From Streptomyces sp. NRRL WC-3605 (lineage in GTDB: Bacteria > Actinomycetota > Actinomycetes > Streptomycetales > Streptomycetaceae): a DNA stretch of 13,833 nt. The translations under genes and the position numbers were made by a program. The DNA lies in the NCBI RefSeq assembly GCF_001509795.1, contig NZ_LLZN01000101.1:1-13833 (forward strand), written 5' to 3'. Under the pieces are notes generated by a model. That model was not told the origin of the DNA. It searched no databases and saw only the letters and a program-made list of their open reading frames with translations. This document shows positions 1-6,918 of this stretch, piece by piece (position 1 is the first letter of the stretch; each line of letters opens with the position of its first letter).

Positions 1-17
1 TGCATCGCAAGGCGGAG

Positions 18-50
18 CATGACCCGCGTACTGGATGTACTCGGGTCATG
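18..50. repeat. Perfect-armed hairpin downstream of the Rrf2 gene; possible dispersed repeat unit
   Basis: Arms CATGACCCG (18-26) and CGGGTCATG (42-50) are exact reverse complements. After one mismatch the stem continues with four more pairs (GTAC/GTAC) around a TGGAT loop. It lies about 60 nt beyond the stop of the leftward Rrf2 gene, so it could help end that transcript, but there is no T-run on either side. The block from 1 to about 115 has the look of a non-coding repeat common in Streptomyces intergenic DNA; that is recollection, not a search result. No gene is seen in 1-112. Confidence 0.5.
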
Positions 51-112
51 CGACAACGCGGCGAGGTGCCGTGCCGGACGCCGCGAGCCGGTGAACCTTT
101 CCGGTCACAGCA

Positions 113-571
113 CTAGGGGTTGGTCCACGCCTCGGGGTCGTCCGCGAGGTGCAGGACGTCGTCGGGGAGCTTCGCCGCGGCCACGTCGGCCAGGGTGACT
201 TCGCCGAGGATCTTGCGGACGTTGGCGCGGACGGCGATCCACAGCGGCAGGAGCGATTCGGCGGGTCCGATGTAGGAGAGGTCGGGCGGACGGACGCCGC
301 GCACGGAGACCAGGGGGCCGTCCGCCACCCGGATGACCTCGGCGATGGCGATGGCGTCCGCCGGGCGGGCGAGCCGGTAGCCGCCCTTGCCGCCGCGCTG
401 GCTGACGACGAGGCCGCCGCGGCGCATGTCGCCGAGGATGCCCTCGAGGAACTTGTGCGGGATGCCCTGGGCGTCGGCGATCGCCTCGGCCTTCAAGGAG
501 GTGTCGTCGCCGGCCGCGGCCAGCTCCAGCGCCGCCCGCACCGCATAGTCCGCCCTGGCCGAGATCCGCAT
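113..571 (-). CDS. Rrf2-family transcriptional regulator (cysteine-free, CymR-like)
   Basis: This is a 152-aa winged-helix regulator of normal Rrf2 length. It opens with the family signature M-R-I-S-A-R-A-D-Y-A-V-R-A. A helix-turn-helix spans about residues 26-50, and the wing is the typical G-G-K-G-G-Y-R-L at 60-67. The protein has no cysteine, so it cannot carry the Fe-S cluster used by IscR or NsrR. In that it resembles CymR, the Rrf2 repressor of cysteine metabolism in Firmicutes. It is the last gene of the leftward sulfur block, 71 nt after the SfnB-like gene, and is the only regulator in the window. I infer that it controls the neighbouring sulfur genes, possibly through the palindrome at 1945-1976. 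The ATG at 571 is chosen because the family signature begins there and a -10-like hexamer is correctly placed for a leaderless mRNA. Family certain; role inferred. Confidence 0.9.
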   Translation of the reverse strand: MRISARADYAVRAALELAAAGDDTSLKAEAIADAQGIPHKFLEGILGDMRRGGLVVSQRGGKGGYRLARPADAIAIAEVIRVADGPLVSVRGVRPPDLSYIGPAESLLPLWIAVRANVRKILGEVTLADVAAAKLPDDVLHLADDPEAWTNP

Positions 572-577
572 GTGCTG

Positions 578-583
578 ATTATC
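578..583 (-). promoter_or_regulatory. Putative -10 box for a leaderless Rrf2 transcript
   Basis: On the minus strand GATAAT is followed by exactly six bases (CAGCAC) and then the ATG of the Rrf2 gene. This places the transcription start at or beside the A of ATG. A GAGGG lies 11 nt before the ATG and overlaps the box, so an ordinary leadered mRNA is also possible. No convincing -35 hexamer is visible 17-18 nt upstream. Confidence 0.45.
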
Positions 584-595
584 CCTCACGCGCTT

Positions 596-634
596 CCCGC
601 GCTCACCCACCGGTCCGGGGTGCCGTGAGCGGGG
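596..634 (-). terminator. Intergenic hairpin between the SfnB-like gene and the Rrf2 gene
   Basis: CGCTCAC (600-606) pairs with GTGAGCG (625-631), and with one bulged base the stem extends by CCC/GGG to 596-634. It lies directly after the SfnB-like stop and before the Rrf2 promoter region. It may reduce read-through into the regulator gene. There is no U-tract, so intrinsic termination is uncertain. Confidence 0.35.
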
Positions 635-642
635 GCGGGAGG

Positions 643-1905
643 TCAGGCCGGCAGGTGGAACGGCGGGTGGGCGCCGTTGAGGAAGTAGTCCCCGATCTCG
701 CGCAGCCGGTGGGCGACCGGCTCGCGCAGGGTGTGGGTGCGGGTGTCCCGCCAGAACCGGTCGAGGCCGTGCCGGGTGAACGCGGCGGGGGCGCCGATCG
801 CTTCCAGGGCGCGGCTGGTGATCTCCTGCGCGGCCCGGGAGGCCGCGGCCTCGGCGGCGCCGGCGAGGACGGCGATCTCCGCGCACTCCTCGTCGTCGAG
901 GTCCTCGCCCCGGTCGAGGCCGTCGACCAGGGCGTCCACCGCCTGGTCGGCGAGGGCGGACGCGGCCCGCGCGGCGACCGTGAGCTCGCCGTAGGCGGTG
1001 AGCGCGTACGGGTCCTGGGGCGGCCCGCCCGGCCAGGCCTGGGCCGAGAAGGGCTGCCAGGGCGTCCGTACGACCCGTCCGTGCTCCCGGACCTCGCCGA
1101 GCAGCCCTTCGGCGACGCCGAGACAGAACTGGGCGGAGACCAGGCGGGCGGTCGGCACGGACAGGCCGGCGAAGGGCGACAGCGCCCCGTCGTCCGGGGA
1201 CAGCGACCCGAGGATGCCGTCCGCCCCGACGGGGACCGCGTCGAAGCCGACTCCGCCTCCCGCGGCGAGCCGCTGCCCGAAGGTGTCGCCGGCGCCCGCG
1301 CCGAGGACGCCGGGGTGGGCGGGGTCGACCAGGACGGCGACCGGTTCGCCGGTGCCGGGCACGGCGGCGCGGACGACCAGGCGGTCGGCGACGCCGACTC
1401 CGGTGTCGTAGCGCTGGTGGCCGTCCAGCAGATGCCCCTGCGCGGCCGGGGTGAGCATCAGCGGGGGTTCCTGGGAGGCGATGCCGCCGCCCCAGCACCA
1501 CTGCCCGTCCGCGAAGGCGCGCTCGATCCGGGCGGCCCGCTCGGGTCCGCCGAAGAAGCGGGCGGTGGAGGACAAAAAGTAGTGGTTGCCGAGGAGTCGG
1601 CCGATGGCCCCGTCGGCGGCGGCGACGGTCCGTACGACGGCGTAGGCCGTGCGCCAGTCCGCTCCCCCGCCCCCGAGCGCGGCCGGGACGAGCAGGGTCA
1701 GCAGCCCCGACTCGCGCAGCCGGGCCACCTCGTCGTGCGGCGGCTTGCCCGCCTGCTCGCGCTCGGCCACGTCGGTGGCGAGGTCGTCGGCGAGGTCGCG
1801 CGCGATGTGCCGCCAGCCGGCGGGGGCCGGAACCGGGGCCGGTGCGGAGGTGTCCCGCCCGGCGTGGCCGGACACGGCGGCCGGGTCCGGTGGGGCGATC
1901 GTCAT
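643..1905 (-). CDS. SfnB/DszC-like flavin monooxygenase of the acyl-CoA dehydrogenase fold
   Basis: This 420-aa protein has the acyl-CoA dehydrogenase fold: an N-terminal helical domain to about 130, a middle beta domain with W-C-W-G-G-G-I-A-S at 136-144, and a C-terminal four-helix domain. The C-terminus carries F-W-R-D-T-R-T-H-T-L-R-E-P-V (384-397) and G-D-Y-F-L-N-G-x-H-P (405-414). These are typical of the SfnB/DszC branch, where the C-terminal His helps stabilise a flavin peroxide; a true acyl-CoA dehydrogenase uses a catalytic Glu. Relatives act on sulfur compounds with FMNH2 supplied by a separate reductase, and the SsuE-type enzyme at 3194-3751 could serve. Substrate is not deducible. 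The start at 1905 is preferred because GAGGA sits 7 nt upstream; an in-frame GTG at 1944 lacks a ribosome site and falls at the operator-like palindrome. It looks like the first gene of a unit ending with the Rrf2 gene. Confidence 0.82.
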   Translation of the reverse strand: MTIAPPDPAAVSGHAGRDTSAPAPVPAPAGWRHIARDLADDLATDVAEREQAGKPPHDEVARLRESGLLTLLVPAALGGGGADWRTAYAVVRTVAAADGAIGRLLGNHYFLSSTARFFGGPERAARIERAFADGQWCWGGGIASQEPPLMLTPAAQGHLLDGHQRYDTGVGVADRLVVRAAVPGTGEPVAVLVDPAHPGVLGAGAGDTFGQRLAAGGGVGFDAVPVGADGILGSLSPDDGALSPFAGLSVPTARLVSAQFCLGVAEGLLGEVREHGRVVRTPWQPFSAQAWPGGPPQDPYALTAYGELTVAARAASALADQAVDALVDGLDRGEDLDDEECAEIAVLAGAAEAAASRAAQEITSRALEAIGAPAAFTRHGLDRFWRDTRTHTLREPVAHRLREIGDYFLNGAHPPFHLPA

Positions 1906-1944
1906 GGCGTCATCCTCACTCGCTCCACGGACCAGGGTCAACAC

Positions 1945-1976
1945 TTCCCTAGTAATTCGATAGGAATTCTAGGGAA
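1945..1976. promoter_or_regulatory. AT-rich 32-bp palindrome, putative operator (site 1)
   Basis: Outer arms TTCCCTAG (1945-1952) and CTAGGGAA (1969-1976) are perfect reverse complements 16 bp apart. Inside them AATTC (1954-1958) mirrors GAATT (1964-1968), offset by one base. The site lies 40 nt upstream of the SfnB-like start, between it and the ssuD stop, and is far more AT-rich than its surroundings. The same layout and 20 of 32 bases recur at 12144-12175 ahead of the ssuA leader. It is a candidate binding site for the nearby Rrf2 regulator. As RNA it would also form a hairpin after ssuD, though without a U-run. A TTGACC (minus strand, 1936-1941) lies between it and the gene, but no clear -10 is seen. 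Confidence 0.65.
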
Positions 1977-1995
1977 CGTGTCTCGATCCCGCCGC

Positions 1996-3150
1996 TCACC
2001 GCCCCGCGAAGGGGACTTGGGCGGCCGGCGCCACGGCCGGGGTGCCGTGGAACGGGTGCGTCCACAACCCGCGCGCCGCCAGCCGCGGCAGCACGTTCTC
2101 CCCGAACCAGTACGCCTCCTCCAGGTGCGGGTAGCCGGAGAGCACGAACTCGTCGATGCCGAGCCGGTGGTACTCCTCGATCCGCTCGACGACCTCGTCG
2201 TGGCTGCCGACCAGCGCGGTGCCCGCGCCGCCCCGCACCAGCCCGATGCCCGCCCACAGGTTGGGGTGGATCTCCAGGTCGTCGGCCCGGCCGCCGTGCA
2301 GGGCGAGCATCCGCCGCTGCCCCTCGGACTCGCTGCGGGCCAGCCCGGCCTGCACGGCCCGGACGGTCTCCGTGTCGAAGCCCTGGAGCAGCCGTCGCGC
2401 CTCGGCCCACGCCTGTTCGGCGGTGTCCCGGGTGATGACGTGCAGCCGGATGCCGAAGCGCGGCTCACGGCCCCGCGCGCGGGCCAGTCCCCGCACCCAG
2501 GCGATCTTCTCCGCGACGGCGGCGGGCGGTTCGCCCCAGGTGAGGTAGACGTCAGCGTGCCGGGCGGCGACCTCCCCGGCGAGGGGCGAGGAACCGCCGA
2601 AGTACACCTCGGGCACCGGGTCCGGTACGCGGGCCAGCTTCGCGTCCTCGACCTGGAGGTGCTCGCCGACCAGGTCGACGCTCTTGCCCTCCCACAACCC
2701 CCGGACGATCTGCAGGAATTCGCCGGTGCGGCGGTAGCGGTCGTCCTTGTCGAGGAAGTCGCCGTAGGCGCGCTGCTCCTGGCTCTCGCCGCCGGTGACC
2801 ACGTTGAGCAGGAGCCGGCCGCCGGTGTGCCGCTGGAAGGTGGACGCCATCTGCGCGGCGAGCGTCGGGGAGACGGCGCCGGGCCGGAACGCGACCAGGA
2901 ACTTCAGGCGTTCGGTGTGCCGGCTGACCATGGCGGTGGTCAGCCAGGCGTCCTCGCACCAGGCACCCGTGGGGGTGAGGGCGCCGGTGAAGCCCAGGTC
3001 CTCGGCGGCGCCCGCGATCCGGCTGAGATAGGCGACGGACGGCGGCCGGTCGCGGCCCGAGGCCGTGGCGGGGCTGCCGTGGCCGCCGCCGACGACATGA
3101 CGGCTGTCGCCGTTGGTGGGCAGGAACCAGTGGAAGGTGAGGGGCGGCAC
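1996..3150 (-). CDS. ssuD: FMNH2-dependent alkanesulfonate monooxygenase
   Basis: SsuD uses FMNH2 and O2 in the cytoplasm to split alkanesulfonates into aldehyde and sulfite. The 384-aa protein matches the length of the Escherichia coli enzyme (381) and is alignable throughout. It has T-P-T-G-A-W-C-E-D at 59-67 (the SsuD active-site Cys), V-Y-F-G-G-S-S (182-188), Y-L-T-W-G-E-P-P, and G-I-R-L-H-V-I at 233-239 carrying the Arg/His pair. L-W-A-G-I-G-L-V-R-G-G-A-G-T-A-L-V-G holds the mobile-loop Arg, and L-S-G-Y-P-H-L-E-E-A-Y is at 337-347. All catalytic positions I can place are kept, so it should be active. The GTG at 3150 is chosen because GGAG lies 5 nt upstream and homology begins at once; the open frame runs further upstream but only through ssuE sequence. 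It follows the reductase gene by 43 nt and closes the long leftward unit. Confidence 0.92.
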   Translation of the reverse strand: MPPLTFHWFLPTNGDSRHVVGGGHGSPATASGRDRPPSVAYLSRIAGAAEDLGFTGALTPTGAWCEDAWLTTAMVSRHTERLKFLVAFRPGAVSPTLAAQMASTFQRHTGGRLLLNVVTGGESQEQRAYGDFLDKDDRYRRTGEFLQIVRGLWEGKSVDLVGEHLQVEDAKLARVPDPVPEVYFGGSSPLAGEVAARHADVYLTWGEPPAAVAEKIAWVRGLARARGREPRFGIRLHVITRDTAEQAWAEARRLLQGFDTETVRAVQAGLARSESEGQRRMLALHGGRADDLEIHPNLWAGIGLVRGGAGTALVGSHDEVVERIEEYHRLGIDEFVLSGYPHLEEAYWFGENVLPRLAARGLWTHPFHGTPAVAPAAQVPFAGR

Positions 3151-3193
3151 GGGTTCTCCGTTCGTGGTGGGCGGGGTGGGGGGGTGCGGGTGG

Positions 3194-3751
3194 TCAGCCG
3201 GTGGCCGCCAGCACCACGGGACGTCCGCCGAGTGCGAGCGAGAACTGGTCGGTGACCTGGGCCAGGGCCTCGGCGGACGCCGGGGCGACGGTGAGCGTGC
3301 CGTCGTCAGCCGCGGTGATGTCCTTGTCGAGGGTGAACCAGCCGGGTGTGATGTGGGCGGGCCCCATGGAGTTGAGGACGGGGCGCAGGGCGTAGTCGAT
3401 CGCCAGCACATGTGCGGTGGTGCCGCCGGTGGCGAGCGGGAGGACGGTCTTGCCCGCGAGCGCGTACTGCGGGAGCAGGTCCAGCAGGGCCTTCAGCAGA
3501 CCGGAGTAGGCGGCCTTGTAGACGGGGGTGCCGATGACGACCCCGTCGGCCCGCTCGAACAGGGCGGTGGCATCGACGATCGCCGGGTGCGCGAAGTCGG
3601 CGTGCAGCAGCGCCTCGGCGGGCAGGGTGCGCACGTCGAGCGGGATCACCTCGTGCCCCTGGGCCCGCAGCCGGTCGTCGAGCAGGCGCAGCAGCCTGGC
3701 GGTGCGGGAGGTGGCGGAGGGACTGCCGGAGACGGACAGGACGGTGGCCAT
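3194..3751 (-). CDS. ssuE: NAD(P)H-dependent FMN reductase, SsuE type
   Basis: SsuE reduces FMN with NAD(P)H and hands FMNH2 to SsuD-type monooxygenases. The 185-aa flavodoxin-like protein begins M-A-T-V-L-S-V-S-G-S-P-S, whose G-S-P-S loop binds the FMN phosphate. It continues with I-G-T-P-V-Y-K-A-A-Y-S-G-L-L-K-A-L-L-D and the SsuE hallmark L-P-L-A-T-G-G-T-T-A-H. The Tyr of A-I-D-Y-A-L-R-P-V-L is the residue linked to the pi-helix and tetramer control in the E. coli enzyme. The ATG at 3751 has GAAAGG 7 nt upstream. It sits between the sulfite oxidase-like gene and ssuD. It could also feed the SfnB-like enzyme and the second LLM monooxygenase, since no other flavin reductase is visible in the window. 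Confidence 0.92.
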   Translation of the reverse strand: MATVLSVSGSPSATSRTARLLRLLDDRLRAQGHEVIPLDVRTLPAEALLHADFAHPAIVDATALFERADGVVIGTPVYKAAYSGLLKALLDLLPQYALAGKTVLPLATGGTTAHVLAIDYALRPVLNSMGPAHITPGWFTLDKDITAADDGTLTVAPASAEALAQVTDQFSLALGGRPVVLAATG

Positions 3752-3790
3752 GACGGGACCTTTCGGAGGTGGGGCGGGTATGTGGTCGGC

Positions 3791-3821
3791 GGTCCCGGGC
3801 CTGACGGGCAGGTCCGGGACC
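3791..3821 (-). other. Strong intercistronic hairpin between the sulfite oxidase-like gene and ssuE
   Basis: GGTCCCGG (3791-3798) pairs with CCGGGACC (3814-3821). One mismatch inward, CCTG (3800-3803) pairs with CAGG (3809-3812) around a 5-base loop. That is 12 paired bases in the 77-nt gap of an otherwise tightly packed unit. No U-run follows, so partial termination or protection of one mRNA half is more likely than a full stop. Confidence 0.5.
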
Positions 3822-3828
3822 GGGGCGG

Positions 3829-5109
3829 TCAGATCACGGTCACCGGGTGGCGCACCACGGCGTCGAACAGATAGCCCTGGGTGTTGGGCACGGACACGTC
3901 GGGCTGGCGCCGGCCGGCGGTGTCGGTGGCGCGGGCCAGCAGCTGGGTGGCGCCTCGACCGGTGGGCCGCCAGGGCACGGACCAGCGGGTCCACGTGCCG
4001 GCGCGGGGCCGGTCGTGGAGGTCGGCCCGCCGCCAGGTCGCCCCGCCGTCGGTGCTGACGTCGACACGTGCCACGCCGCCGGCGCCCGACCAGGATCGCC
4101 CGTGCAGGACATGGCCGCGTCCGGCGGTGAAGGTGGCGCCGGACGCCAGCTCGAACGCGCTCTTGAGGGTCTGCCGGGTCAGCGGGGCGCTGTCCTGCGG
4201 CGGGTGGGCGGGCCCGAACAGCCGGTAGAAGGTGGTGTTCCAGGGCGAGTACAGCGGCTGCGCGGACACCTCGATGTCGCCGACCCACTTGATGGACGCG
4301 ATGCCCACCCAGGAGGGCACAAGGACCCGGACCGGGTACCCGTGGTCGTGGGGCAGCGGCTCGCCGTTCATCTCGTAGGCGAGCAGGACGTCGTCGAGGG
4401 CCTTGGCGAGCGGCAGCGGCCGGCGCACCCGGCCGAGGCTCTCGCCCTCGCTGACGTACTCGGCGTCCAGGCCGCGCGGCTGCACGTCCACGGCGTGCCG
4501 GGACAGTCCGGCGCGGCGCAGGACGTCGACGAGGCGGACCCCGCGCCAGCGGGCGACGCCGATCGCGCCGAGGGTCCAGGCGGTGCCGCTCACCGTCTCG
4601 CCCTGCTGGGTCGCGTAGTGGCTGCGGCCGTTGCCGGCGCACTCCACGAACGCGGTGCGGGTGACGGACGGCAGGGCGCGCAGGTCGTCGTAGCCGAACT
4701 CCACGGGCCGGTCCTCGGCGGGGGTGCCGCGCAGTCCGCTGCCCCACAGCCGCAGCCGCCAGTCGGCGGCGTCCAGGACGGGGGTGGCGGTGTGGTTGCG
4801 GACGAAGAACCGCTCGTTGGGGGTGTGGTGGCCGGTGCCGCGCAGCGCCTCCCAGCGGGTCTCGGCGTTGGTGCCGCGCTGGATGAACCACTCGGGCGGC
4901 AGCGGTTTGACGATGGGTCCGGCGGCGGCGTGGGCGGTGCGCGGCGCGGGCAGCGTGGTCGCGGCGGCGGTGGCGGCGAGGAGGGTGAGCATGCGGCGCC
5001 TGCTGACGCCGTCCGCTCTGGCGTCACCGGCCAGCCACTGGCGCAGTCTGCTGCGGTCGTAGGCGGCCTCGTCGAGCCGGGTGGCGGGGGTGGTGCCGGG
5101 CGGGATCAT
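3829..5109 (-). CDS. Tat-exported sulfite oxidase-family molybdopterin enzyme
   Basis: This 426-aa protein belongs to the sulfite oxidase family. The Tat signal is S-R-R-R-M-L at 36-41, then a hydrophobic Ala/Leu stretch and A-P-R-T-A-H-A near 55-61. The Moco domain has R-F-F-V-R-N-H (100-106) and F-V-E-C-A-G-N-G-R (154-162), whose Cys157 is the expected molybdenum ligand. It continues with H-D-H-G-Y-P-V-R-V-L-V-P and G-I-A-S-I-K-W-V. The C-terminal third is the beta-sandwich dimerisation domain, with V-S-T-D-G-G-A-T-W. No heme domain is present, so electrons must leave through a separate carrier. Next to ssuE and ssuD, oxidation of sulfite to sulfate is the natural guess. The family also holds enzymes for other substrates, and export to the outside does not match cytoplasmic sulfite release. 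The ATG at 5109 has GAGGAGG 7 nt upstream; a long N-terminal region precedes the Tat motif. Confidence 0.85.
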   Translation of the reverse strand: MIPPGTTPATRLDEAAYDRSRLRQWLAGDARADGVSRRRMLTLLAATAAATTLPAPRTAHAAAGPIVKPLPPEWFIQRGTNAETRWEALRGTGHHTPNERFFVRNHTATPVLDAADWRLRLWGSGLRGTPAEDRPVEFGYDDLRALPSVTRTAFVECAGNGRSHYATQQGETVSGTAWTLGAIGVARWRGVRLVDVLRRAGLSRHAVDVQPRGLDAEYVSEGESLGRVRRPLPLAKALDDVLLAYEMNGEPLPHDHGYPVRVLVPSWVGIASIKWVGDIEVSAQPLYSPWNTTFYRLFGPAHPPQDSAPLTRQTLKSAFELASGATFTAGRGHVLHGRSWSGAGGVARVDVSTDGGATWRRADLHDRPRAGTWTRWSVPWRPTGRGATQLLARATDTAGRRQPDVSVPNTQGYLFDAVVRHPVTVI

Positions 5110-5172
5110 GGCGGGTCCTCCTCGAAGAGACGCGAACGGGCGCGAGGGGCGCGAAGGGGCGGGGCGGACGGG

Positions 5173-5937
5173 TCAGAGGACCTTGGACAGGAAGGCGCGG
5201 GTGCGTTCCTGCCGGGGCGCGTCGAGGACGGTGGCGGGGGGTCCTTGTTCCACGACGAGTCCGTCGTCCATGAACACCACGGTGTCGGCGACCTCGCGGG
5301 CGAAGCCGATCTCATGGGTCACGACGACCATCGTGGTGCCCGTGCCGGCCAGGTCCTTGATGACGTCGAGGACCTCGCCGACGAGTTCCGGGTCGAGCGC
5401 GGAGGTCGGCTCGTCGAAGAGCAGCACCTTGGGTTCCAGGGCGAGCGCGCGGGCGATGGCCACGCGCTGCTGCTGCCCGCCGGAGAGCTGCCGGGGGTAG
5501 GCGCCGGCCTTGTCGGCGAGGCCGACCCGGTCGAGGAGCCGGCGGGCCGTCGCCACGGCCGTCGCCCGCGGTACGCGCCGCGCGGAGACGGGGGCCTCGA
5601 CGAGGTTGTCCAGGACGGTCAGATGCGGGAACAGGTTGAAGTTCTGGAAGACGAACCCGATGCGGGTGCGCTGCCGCAGGACGTCCTTCTCCTTCAGTTC
5701 GTGCAGCTTGTCGCCGACGCGGCGGTGGCCGACGAGTTCGCCGTCGACTCTGATCCAGCCCCGGTCGACCTTCTCCAGGTGGTTGATGGTGCGCAGCAGC
5801 GTCGACTTGCCGGAGCCGGACGGGCCGAGGATCACGGTGACCTCGCCCTCCCGGACCCGCAGGTCGATCCCGCGCAGCACGTCCAGCGGCCCGAAGCTCT
5901 TGTGGACGTGGTGGACGTCGATCATGACGTCGCTCAT
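5173..5937 (-). CDS. ABC transporter ATP-binding protein, polar amino acid family
   Basis: This 254-aa ATPase is of the GlnQ/TcyN type. Walker A is G-P-S-G-S-G-K-S-T (38-46), the Q-loop Gln is at 98 in [10 protein letters not shown], and the signature L-S-G-G-Q-Q-Q-R is at 151-158. Walker B is [12 protein letters not shown] (171-182) and the switch His is at 208. F-N-L-F-P-H and the L-S-G-G-Q-Q-Q-R form are typical of polar-amino-acid importers. An insertion near 70-90 ([15 protein letters not shown]) is also usual there. The ATG at 5937 has GGGAGG close upstream. It lies 27 nt after its binding-protein gene. No permease gene follows; the only matching permease in the window is divergent at 9128-10135. 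Cystine or another sulfur-containing amino acid is a likely cargo from context only. Confidence 0.92.
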   Translation of the reverse strand: MSDVMIDVHHVHKSFGPLDVLRGIDLRVREGEVTVILGPSGSGKSTLLRTINHLEKVDRGWIRVDGELVGHRRVGDKLHELKEKDVLRQRTRIGFVFQNFNLFPHLTVLDNLVEAPVSARRVPRATAVATARRLLDRVGLADKAGAYPRQLSGGQQQRVAIARALALEPKVLLFDEPTSALDPELVGEVLDVIKDLAGTGTTMVVVTHEIGFAREVADTVVFMDDGLVVEQGPPATVLDAPRQERTRAFLSKVL

Positions 5938-5964
5938 GGGTCCTCCCCTGTCTCCGCCTGCCGG

Positions 5965-6918
5965 TCAGGTGTGTTCGGGCGGGTTGATGCGCGACGCGTC
6001 GATCGCGGAGGCGGTGGTGCCCCACTTGGCGAGGACGCGCCGGTAGGTGCCGTCCTCGATGAGCCGGTCCACGGCGGCGCGGAACGCCTTGGTGAGCGGG
6101 GAGCCCTTCTTGAAGGCGAAGCCCACGTCGAGGCGGTGGTACTCGCCGAGGAAGCGGGTGTGGGAGGCGGGCTGGGCCGCCTGGTACCGCAGTCCGTTGA
6201 TGGTCGACATGATGACGTCGATCCGGCCCTGCTGGAGCGCGGTGAGGGTCGCGGCGTTCTCCGAGTAGACCTTCACGTCGTACGGCTTCTTGCCGGCCTT
6301 CGCGCACACGTCCTTCTGGGCGGTGAGGGTGGCCTCGAAGGTGGTGCCGGCGCCGGTGCCGATGGTCAGCCCGCACAGCTGGGTCAGGTCGGTGACCTTC
6401 TTGGTGAGGGCGCTGTTGTCGTCCTTCACGGCGAAGCCCTGGCCGTCGTTGATGTAGGTGACGAAGTCGATGGTCTTCAGACGTTCGCTGGTGACCCCGA
6501 AGTTGCCCGTGCCGACGTCGTACTTGCCGCTGCCGAGGGCGGGCAGGATCGTCTCGAAGGAGGCGTCCTGCCGTTCCAGCTTCAGACCGAGGACCTTGGC
6601 GACGGCGTCGGCGAGGTCGATGTCCTGCCCCGCGGGCGCCTTGTCGGTGCCGTTCGGGTAGTACGCGCCGGGCGGGAAGCCGATCGAGCTGCCGATCTTG
6701 AGTGTCCCGGACTCGCGGACGTCCTCGGGCAGCAGGGCGGCGACGGAGTCCACCTCGCGGACGGCGGCGACCGGGTCGTCGGTGGGCGCGGGCGAGCCCT
6801 GGGCGCCCACGGCCGCCGCGCCGGTGTCGCCGGAGCCGCAGGCCGTCAGCGTGAGCAGGGGCAGCAGGGCGAGCGCGGCGGTGGCGCGCAGTCGTGTGCG
6901 CGGGGGGCGGTGGGTCAC
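5965..6918 (-). CDS. Polar amino acid-type ABC substrate-binding lipoprotein
   Basis: This is a 317-aa extracellular binding protein of family 3 (bacterial amino acid binding). A signal peptide with lipobox L-T-A-C at 24-27 anchors it as a lipoprotein. A Ser/Gly/Pro-rich linker follows, then the domain from G-T-L-K-I-G-S-S-I-G-F-P-P. Typical blocks are D-I-D-L-A-D-A-V-A-K, Y-D-V-G-T-G-N-F-G-V-T-S-E-R and the C-terminal L-T-K-A-F-R-A-A-V-D-R-L-I-E-D-G-T-Y. Two further cysteines (L-C-G-L-T-I-G and D-V-C-A-K-A-G) could form a disulfide, as in other family-3 proteins. The usual R-D of G-x-x-x-x-R is replaced by the G-N-F-G-V-T-S-E-R arrangement, so ligand chemistry is open. The GTG start at 6918 overlaps the upstream GNAT stop in a GTGA, suggesting translational coupling. 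It partners the ATPase that follows. Confidence 0.9.
   Translation of the reverse strand: MTHRPPRTRLRATAALALLPLLTLTACGSGDTGAAAVGAQGSPAPTDDPVAAVREVDSVAALLPEDVRESGTLKIGSSIGFPPGAYYPNGTDKAPAGQDIDLADAVAKVLGLKLERQDASFETILPALGSGKYDVGTGNFGVTSERLKTIDFVTYINDGQGFAVKDDNSALTKKVTDLTQLCGLTIGTGAGTTFEATLTAQKDVCAKAGKKPYDVKVYSENAATLTALQQGRIDVIMSTINGLRYQAAQPASHTRFLGEYHRLDVGFAFKKGSPLTKAFRAAVDRLIEDGTYRRVLAKWGTTASAIDASRINPPEHT

Noticed and set aside
48..116. Small rightward frame M-R-Q-R-G-E-V-P-C-R-T-P-R... considered as another leader peptide
   Set aside because: It lacks the HIDF...SA.C core, begins inside the hairpin arm, has no gene on its strand downstream, and overlaps the end of the Rrf2 gene.
643..1905. 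Annotation as an acyl-CoA dehydrogenase of lipid metabolism
   Set aside because: The C-terminal motif with R-T-H-T-L-R-E-P-V is that of the SfnB/DszC monooxygenase branch and the context is sulfur acquisition.
1906..1944. Upstream GTG start for the SfnB-like protein
   Set aside because: No ribosome site, and it would start at the palindromic element; the ATG at 1905 has a GAGGA.
625..3255. Very long rightward open frame (876 codons) opposite the SfnB-like and ssuD genes
   Set aside because: It is the antisense shadow of GC-biased codons; composition is Gly/Arg/Ala/Val-rich without recognisable domains, and both real genes beneath it have clear families.
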